This document shows positions 56,786-64,000 of a DNA stretch of 64,000 nucleotides, piece by piece. The stretch's first letter is position 1; each line of letters begins with the position of its first letter. Under the pieces are notes generated by a model. The model saw only the letters and a program-made list of their open reading frames with translations, was not told the DNA's origin and did no database searches. Origin of the DNA: Glandiceps talaboti. Its lineage: Eukaryota; Hemichordata; Enteropneusta; Spengelidae. The stretch spans positions 4,750,501 to 4,814,500 of the forward strand of contig NC_135559.1 of the NCBI RefSeq assembly GCF_964340395.1, read 5' to 3'. The position numbers were made by a program, and so were the translations under genes.

Positions 56786-57228
56786 AACCCCCCCCCCCCC
56801 AGAAATCAATTGGTTTTGCCTTATTAATAGACGTGAAAAAAGACTGTCAATGAGGTTTAAATTAAAAGTGACAGTTAGTTCTACTTTGATATGAAATGGC
56901 TTCACCACAATATGGTGCTTTCCTTAAATGAAATGGCTTCACTGCAATGGGGTGTTTTCCTTCAATGAATCAAATATATGTCCGGTTCTCTCTTTGACCT
57001 TTGTCGCTGTCGTAACCTAAGGGAAAATTGAAGAATAAATCAGGTTAACCACCTTGACTACCAGGCATGTATGAAACGATACAGAGGCTCCAATTCTAAG
57101 AATGTATTAAGTAAATGGGATCATTTCGTAGCATAATTTTAACATGGGACAACAATTCAAGAAAAACAGGAATTTTGTTCAAAGAATTTTGACGGGAAAA
57201 TGCTTGGTACCGAAGAGCTTTAAAAACG

Positions 57229-57274
<46 letters not shown>
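57229..57274. repeat. (CAA)n microsatellite
   Basis: About 15 uninterrupted trinucleotide units. Confidence 0.97.
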
Positions 57275-57275
<1 letters not shown>

Positions 57276-58204
57276 AGATATTTGACGATATGATTCTATG
57301 GTTTGAACGGCTGAAAATAGGGGCGAAATTTAAATCATATAATGTTGACCTTGCCAGAACGTCAAGTATGATAGCCTTCAATACCAGTGCATACATCTTC
57401 GTGGAATATTGAGAGTTTATTGATGCCAACCTGCGGCGATGAAAAGTTTGGTAAAGGAAGTCGATAGGTTTAATTTTCAACAGCTTCACCACACATCTTG
57501 GATTTGTTTTGTCACTGTACTGCCGCACGTGTTAAATGGAAAGGCCCCATTTGGTTGATTTGCGTGTGTCTTTTGGTACTCGAGACTTCTGTACTGTTTG
57601 TCACTGTTCGCTACTTACAGGTTCTGCAAACGTGCTAGGTTTTGAAGTCTTTGAATTGGAGACTAGACGTCAATTCCAATTGCGAGCAGAATCGTTCCAA
57701 ATTACTATCAGATAATCGTGCATATCATGGGAAGTCAGGAAATACGTCCATCCTGACTCAAGACTCGGTAAGAATGATAGTGTAGACTAAATAACACGCA
57801 ACTAAATAATTAGATGAATAATGCTATACAATGTCCACCTGGGTTACAACTGTTTACTAATTACATACACCATCTGTACGATGTCGGCGGCACCTAAACT
57901 TTAAAAGTTTCTCGTCAAAGGTTTATACTAACTCTTGGCAAATGCTGAAACGAAACACTACATTCAAATCAAAGAATACTGACCTGACTTAGTACCTTGA
58001 ATGAATCCTGTAATGTTTCATGATAATATAATTGTAAATGGTATCGCATCGGGATGGCATGCAACAAATAAAAAAATTCTCAGCCTTGGCTTCTAAATTC
58101 AAATTTAAATTGTGATTGTCATTGATGTTTAAATTGGAAGTCATCACTGCACCTTGACATGTTAAAATAACACCAGATAGCACTTTTATATAGGATCCAC
58201 CTAC
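57275..58204. other. No gene recognised
   Basis: Richer in CG dinucleotides than its surroundings and might contain a promoter or first exon, but I can recognise no protein or splice pair. Confidence 0.35.
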
Positions 58205-58700
58205 CGTATTATGGGTTCAGTTTTGATTCCTATTACAATTGAAGAAGTTTTTACTGAGGGCCATTGGTTATAAATACTTTAATACAGTGTGGAGTAGTGG
58301 TTAAAGTGTTGGACATCAGAACCCTAAGCCCATATGAGAGTTACAGGTTCGATTCCTATTAAGAATTGAGAATTTCTTTTTACTTGTCAACTTGTCAAGT
58401 ATTGATAATACATACATATAATTATGCTTAATGTAACCGATGTAATAACAAGATCCATGTGGAGTAGTGGTTAAAGCAGTGGACTTCAAAACCTAAGCTT
58501 CTATCGCTGTTTTCGGGTTCGATTCCCACTAGTGTAGGAGAATCTTTTTTTACGTACTGAGGGCCACTGATTATAAACATATAAGCGACTAAAGCAACAT
58601 AATACTGTAGGGACCAAAACGGAGTCGCGGGTAAAATTCGGGACGCCAAGGCTGAGTCGTCTGAGTTTCAGGTTCGATTCCTACCCTCCCACTCGAAAAA
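58205..58700. mobile_element. Cluster of tRNA-derived SINE units
   Basis: Three units carry an A-box-like 'tggagtagtggttaaag' or its decayed form and a B box 'ggttcgattcc' (58,348; 58,516; 58,670), as in Pol III tRNA promoters. A fourth partial unit (58,205-58,285) keeps only the 3' part. Units share the non-tRNA tail 'actgagggcca' + 'ttataaa'. The cloverleaf stems do not pair well enough for functional tRNAs. Confidence 0.75.
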
Positions 58701-58702
58701 AA

Positions 58703-58828
58703 ATTGCCATCGTAGATAATAACACCATACGATTCCCCACTCGCATAAAACCGTCGAAGATAATAACACCATACTATCCCCCCCCCCCCTCGAATATAAT
58801 TGCCATCGTAGATAATAACAGCATACGA
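58703..58828. repeat. Three-copy tandem repeat of about 50 bp
   Basis: 'attgccatcgtagataataa' followed by 'caccatac' and 'tccccactcg' recurs three times, the last copy after a poly-C tract. Confidence 0.85.
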
Positions 58829-58853
58829 ATAGTACTGAGGGTAGTAGAATGGA

Positions 58854-58982
58854 TAGTTTTTTATTAACATTGTGTACCAGTGTTGCGGGGTAAAAGGAGT
58901 AATGACTTGTACACGACAACGATAGTTGTTAAGAATGTATTGTTTTTTATTAACATTGTCTATCAGTGTTGCAGGGTAAAAT
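58854..58982. repeat. Two-copy repeat, 40-bp blocks
   Basis: 'gttttttattaacattgt' plus 'cagtgttgc.gggtaaaa' occurs at about 58,854 and about 58,942. Confidence 0.85.
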
Positions 58983-61900
58983 TTTCATACACCAGGTTGC
59001 CTTTATGATTAGTGACACAATTTACAGTATATGAGTTTGGCACAATAAAAGACAGCTGTTGGAACAAAACTATGACATAAACTAACCATCTAAGACACTA
59101 ATTGTCCTCAATTAATATAATTAAAAACTACCTTTAAAAATACAAATTACACAATAAAGTTGGTTTGGACTAAGTCAAAAAAGCAAACAATATGTAGACC
59201 AAAGTTAATAATACCCCTTCACCTATTAACCATACATACCTCTACAATGCAATGGTATCACCATTACTCTGAAAAAACAATAGGACTGTACCAAAATGTA
59301 GATAAAGTAGGGGTGATCAATTTAAAAAGAAACTTTTTTTGTGGTCTGTTTCTCATGTTGGGTAGTATTGGGTCATATATCTAAACTAGAACAACATTGG
59401 AAACTTATATTGCCTGTGTGAAGGTTTTGTATTTTATGTGATAATAGTTCTCTTATGAATTCAAATGCATGAATACTTTGATCCAAAGCTAAATTACATA
59501 TTTAAAATGAATTAAAGAACTTTTACTAATTCATTCCTTCATATTTAGTCCTCTTTCAAATATGTGACATACTGAAGGCCAACAACTACATCAAAAACGG
59601 TTTTGTCAATGTAGAACTTCAGTTACAAATGAGTCATTGACAAAACCATTTTATTGACATGACTGGTACATAGTGGAATATTTGGTGTTTAGATAAACTT
59701 TCTGTTCACAAAATTACAAAAGATGTGAGAAAATTGTCTTTCCCTACACATCAAGTCTCCAAATGTTCATTTTTTTGAATAAAAATGATTCCTTGAGCAA
59801 CAACAAACAACTGCCCTTTAGGTTAATTTTAAATCAATCATAATAGTTTGCACAATATCTGAAGATAAAACAGAACTTGTCATTTTTACTCTTTTTAGCA
59901 GGGGTTTAGATATAGCGACAAAGTTTAATGTACCTAAGGTTAGAACCAGGCAAAGAAAGAAGTTAATGACTTCTATTCTACATATTTGTACATATAAGCA
60001 TTGTGTGACAGATCTCACAAATAAAATAGATAATTGTAAATTATATATAATAATAAGTGGTCTAGTATTATAAAGTAAACATTGAAGAAAATATAGCAGG
60101 AAAAAGCCACAACATATTAAAAGAATTCCTCATACACAAACTAAATAAAACAAGACTACACTGCAACTAAAAACATGTGACATGTGGTAGACATCGTAAA
60201 GATGGGTAAGGTCTATTTTTGTGTGTGATAGTTTGATTATTTATTTAAAAGGACTGTTACATTTTATATCATATCCAACTTGAAGCATTTATAATTCTGA
60301 AAGGGAAAAATTTCTCAAAAAATCATGTTTTTAAATTCCAAGCTGATAGAAATGTTTTCTTCCGTTGAAGACAAAGTCTCTCAAAGGATAAGGAAGCCCC
60401 CCCACCCCCCACCCCCTGGGTAAGTTCCCCCTTACAAATAGAATTCATCAACACATGACTAGTTCTTCCTAAAAAGTATGAAATTGTGCCTCTAAAATGA
60501 AGAACCTCTAATGAAAATGATAGAGTTTTCTACAACATGACAGTCTCTACAAGTGCCGAAGCAACACCATCTTCAAATGTTGAAGTTCTCTGTAGATGAT
60601 GAAGACAAGCTCCCTCAAATGATACAGAAATCTCTAACTAACGACACAAAGTGAATATTCAACCTCAAAACAAAGCAAACAACTACGAGAAAGAGCCTAA
60701 ACTGTCACATACTTAATTTGTTGGCAGTGTTTTCCAGTGTTTACTTTAATATCTATGTGCTTGCAAAACCATTGATATTAGGCACATTCAATTTTTGACA
60801 TAATTTACTACTTTACCTTTCAGTTCTAACTATGAGAAAGGAACACCTTTTTTTTTTGCTTTTGTACCAAATAAACAAAACATTTATGAAGCGCGAAACA
60901 AATGTCATTGTTCTATTCATTGTGAACACAACTTTAGTAGTATGCTTCAAGCATGACAGATTGATGTGACCGTTATAACTATAATCTGGCATTTGGCGAA
61001 ATATTTACAATGATCTCTAAAACACAATATGAAATAATACAAATTTGTAAGTATTCATGGCATTAGAGTTTCATAGCATTTGAGGGAGCACTTTATATAA
61101 CAATTAACATACACCCAGTATCTCTACCTATGCAATGCAATGGAAAGAGTGCAATAATGTCATTTATCACACCTTGGCACACTTTGCCCAAATATGGTAA
61201 GTGGTGCACTCACTGATATCTGTTCACTCAGTTATTCAGTTTTGATTTTTCCTCAATGTCTTTACATTTTTGAACATAATATGTTTCACAATCAATTTAT
61301 GTGATTATGTGATTCACATGATGTTTTCATGCCACTACATGGAGTATATGATAAAATCTTTATGGCCCGGATATGGGTTTTACAGACTTCAGTAATACAG
61401 CTTACAGGCTTCCGAAGTGGGGCTTTTTTTTTTGCAGTACAAGCTCAGTCCGCAAAACCCACATCAGAGCCGTCAAAACTAGTAATGATTGCATCAGTTG
61501 TTTCGTATATGTATATTTTATCAAACCAGACTCAGAACAACAAAGACATGAGTATTATATACCTTTGATTGTTCAGGTTTTTGATACCAACAATCGTATA
61601 CACCTGGAAATGTTCACTTGTCTAATTTTGACAACTTCTTGTTTTAGTTGTTTCTTATCTACTCTTCAGGGACAGGTCTGTATGATTACTATACACACAG
61701 ACTGATGTCCACAGTGTTCATCTCTCTTTGTGTGAAATATTTTCATTAGGTACATCAAAGCATACAGAAAACAAAACACACAGAACTTGGACTGATATCA
61801 GGGTCCATTGTGCAAAATTCAACTAATTGGCATATATCTAGACATTGAGGCTATGTTAGCAGTGATCGCAAATGTCATCAAAAATCAAATGAGCATGAGA

Positions 61901-63603
61901 GAAATGGCAACATGATGTCTACATATTAATATATGTCAGCTGATTGTTACTATCAAAGTGTCATTGAAGCATAATCTAGACAAAACATTTTCTAAGTGAC
62001 AATGATGTTGTTGTGAATGTGTGTGCAATGTCGTCAAATTTAGTGACTGACTGACGGACATATGCGACCAATGCTATTACTATACATTGCAGTGTCATAT
62101 ACATGGTTATACATAGATAAACACAACACTGTTAATGTAGCATATAGAACTAAACTTAATATACCTCTAAATGTTTGATATTATCGATTACATCTGGTGA
62201 CATAAAAGTGTCATTTCAGCGTTTCATTTTACTGTTTGTATTTATAACAAGAAACAACATCTAATATGCCATAACTAAAGCATTTCAATTATAACCCTCT
62301 CGTTACTTCCGAAAAAAAAATGTTTCAAACATGTCAGAAAAAATGTCAATATAACTAGTAAAATATGTATCATAATCAAACTGTAACACTAGGTTTTAGT
62401 GTTTGACAACACTATATTACAGTGTTTTACAACAAGGAGATTTCAATTGGTGACTTACCCACCTAAATTTTAGTCCAGAAAATTTTCAACATCATGTAAA
62501 TATTTTTAACAAAAAAATTAAGTTGTGATCTTTATTATCGATGATAGTCACAAATGGGTTGACTTGAGTGGAACTGGTTTGCCAGTACATGCATATTAAA
62601 CACCTGTCAACATAACAGTAATATGCTAATCTATGCAAATAAGATGCAAATTGTCACCCACTCATATGACTATTTCGATTATTCCATCATATTTCCTTTA
62701 TAACATTTTGCCCGTTGCTATAGCAATTTAACACCACATAATCTACACCTTGTCGGTATTCCAAGGCAACAAGCTTGTTTTCTCCCTTAGCAACAATGTT
62801 TTGTTTCCATGACAAACGTAAACAGCTGTCGTTTATGAAAGTGGCACTGACATAACAGGAAATGTGGCTACGTTTTGTAGCTATAGAGAGTAAAGGAATT
62901 ATTAGAATAAGCATTTTAATATTTTTTTGGATTAACAATACACTTCATCAGAATCTGAAATAGCTGTAGTGCCATCGTCATTTGTGGACTGTACACTATC
63001 AAAACTGCCATGTACCATCATTTTTGTAAACTTTGATTTACATCATTTTTTTGACCATACACCTCATAATATTACAAGAAACATCAAAATTACATTCAAA
63101 TTCTGCAAACTGGCAGATACCCAAACCCCCTGTAAAAACACATCCTATGGTGTCCAGCTAGCTAAAAGATCACAACTTGACTTAATGGCATCCCTATAGT
63201 TAAACACCATCCCACCACTAGAAGGCAGCCTAACTTTGCTGGTTGGACATCTCACCACTTGAGGGCAGCCTACTCGTGCTAGACAATCCAACACTGAGGG
63301 CAGTCTGATTGTGCTGGAAATCTTGTCACTAGAGGGCGCCCTATACTACATAAACTCCATGGAATGTGATTGGAAGCCATCAGTCAGAAAATTTGTTTTG
63401 AAACGAGTATTAAAAACACAGACCCATGAAATGCATAGATGATAATGGCAGAAACAACTAAAATATCTAATCGTGGGGTATGCTATTGCCAATACTTTTA
63501 ATACTGTATACAACTTAACTAAAAATACTTGCTAAATTCAAGGGTTACATCAATTTGTGATAGTTGTGTGAGTTTTTAGTGGTCTGTGTTTCTATTACTG
63601 TTA
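58983..63603 (-). other. Probable long CASK 3' UTR and downstream region
   Basis: 4.6 kb with no supported coding sequence on either strand, lying directly downstream of the minus-strand CASK stop codon. Minus-strand AATAAA hexamers occur, for example at 62,531-62,536. MAGUK genes often have long 3' UTRs, so at least the right part is probably transcribed. Confidence 0.45.
63206..63343. repeat. Four degenerate copies of a repeat of about 45 bp carrying CTCF-like cores
   Basis: 'ccaccactagaaggcagcct', 'caccacttgagggcagccta', 'caacactgagggcagtctga' and 'gtcactagagggcgccct' are spaced about 36-45 bp. The core resembles the vertebrate and insect CTCF site CCASNAGRKGGCRS. Close to the CASK stop codon. 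Confidence 0.6.
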
Positions 63604-63780
63604 TTAGTACACCCAGCTGACTGGAACCCACTGTGGTGTGGTACATATCTCATCTATTGCATTTTCCAGGGTTTTAATTGTTTCTTCTATATCATTATTG
63701 ACTATGATGAGATCAAAATAGTGTCCATATGCTTGACGCAGAAGTTCAGACTCTTTGGCCAGTCTTTCTAAGCTGCCATC
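63604..63780 (-). CDS. CASK: Last coding exon of a CASK-type MAGUK (guanylate-kinase domain C-terminus)
   Basis: Read on the minus strand from an acceptor 'tgttttatag' at 63,782-63,781, the exon encodes 58 residues and a TAA: starting [16 protein letters not shown], then [19 protein letters not shown], and ending [11 protein letters not shown]. This is the end of the guanylate-kinase-like domain of membrane-associated guanylate kinases. Human CASK and MPP1 both end [10 protein letters not shown]. The sequence around HYFDL and the start DxSL..L.KES are closer to CASK, and linkage to MED14 (both Xp11.4 in human) supports CASK. CASK is a scaffold at synapses and epithelial junctions binding neurexin/syndecan tails and LIN7/LIN10. 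Only this exon is inside the window; the gene continues to the right. Confidence 0.9.
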   Translation of the reverse strand, partial: DGSLERLAKESELLRQAYGHYFDLIIVNNDIEETIKTLENAIDEICTTPQWVPVSWVY

Positions 63781-64000
63781 CTATAAAACAATGTAAAAAA
63801 AGTTTCAAAAGTGTTAATCATGTTTCAGACCTTGGAATAAAATCATTGGTTTCACTGTGAAAGTTTCAGCTACATAATACTATTGCAGCACAGATGTACA
63901 CATAACCAACTATTTTAAAGTCTACACGTTCCAGAGAACATCTGACTTTATTTATTTCCTGTTAAAAAAACCAACATGAATCACATATAAATGTCTGCAA
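63781..64000 (-). other. CASK intron (partial)
   Basis: Sequence upstream of the last exon on the minus strand. No further exon is visible before the window ends. Confidence 0.7.

Noticed and set aside
58287-58700. Functional tRNA genes
   Set aside because: A and B boxes are recognisable but the acceptor and anticodon stems do not pair convincingly, and the units share a non-tRNA tail as SINEs do.
63586-63771. Plus-strand hydrophobic open frame of 61 codons
   Set aside because: It is the antisense shadow of the CASK last exon.

Overview
The window is animal nuclear DNA: AT-rich, with GT-AG introns, many microsatellites and dispersed short non-autonomous elements, and three clearly animal genes (RAP2, MED14, CASK). 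It is probably from a marine or soft-bodied invertebrate (mollusc-, annelid-, brachiopod- or hemichordate-like). I cannot fix the phylum from sequence alone.

Layout. 1-15,277: no protein gene I can support; foldback elements, microsatellites, a 60-bp minisatellite and the probable 3' UTR of the next gene. 15,278-15,823 (-): an intronless Rap2-type small GTPase. 16.0-19.4 kb: intergenic, with a 290-bp compound microsatellite. 19,431-42,865 (+): complete MED14 (Mediator subunit 14), which I reconstruct as 39 coding exons. They sum to exactly 4,416 nt (1,471 aa plus stop), and two introns look like minor-spliceosome (U12) introns. 45,550-55,478 (+): a complete secreted glycoside hydrolase family 81 (endo-1,3-beta-glucanase) gene, reconstructed as 16 exons summing to 3,492 nt (1,163 aa plus stop). 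Its N-terminal beta-sandwich is interrupted by a 368-codon cassette of three repeated cysteine-containing modules, flanked by phase-1 introns. 55.5-58.9 kb: degenerate repeats, an inverted fragment of GH81 exon 14 and a cluster of tRNA-derived SINE units. 63,604-63,780 (-): the last coding exon of a CASK/MPP-type MAGUK, almost certainly CASK, with its 3' UTR running leftward.

How the parts relate. MED14 and the MAGUK are conserved animal genes whose human counterparts MED14 and CASK both lie in Xp11.4, so the window looks like an old linkage block. The GH81 gene sits inside it and is intron-rich, so it is a resident animal gene and not contamination, although GH81 is best known from fungi, oomycetes, plants and bacteria. 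GH81 would cut beta-1,3-glucan (algal laminarin, callose, fungal or oomycete walls) outside the cell.

The most unusual pattern is that exon ends together with their 5' splice sites have been tandemly duplicated into the following intron, again and again, in both MED14 and GH81. At least six separate junctions show it, and two introns show it at the acceptor side. In MED14 these duplications have grown into arrays with up to seven 104-bp higher-order units, six tandem splice donors, and one in-frame alternative donor. Microsatellites also cluster just inside 5' splice sites. Several families of foldback (MITE-like) elements recur within the window and can be defined from it alone.
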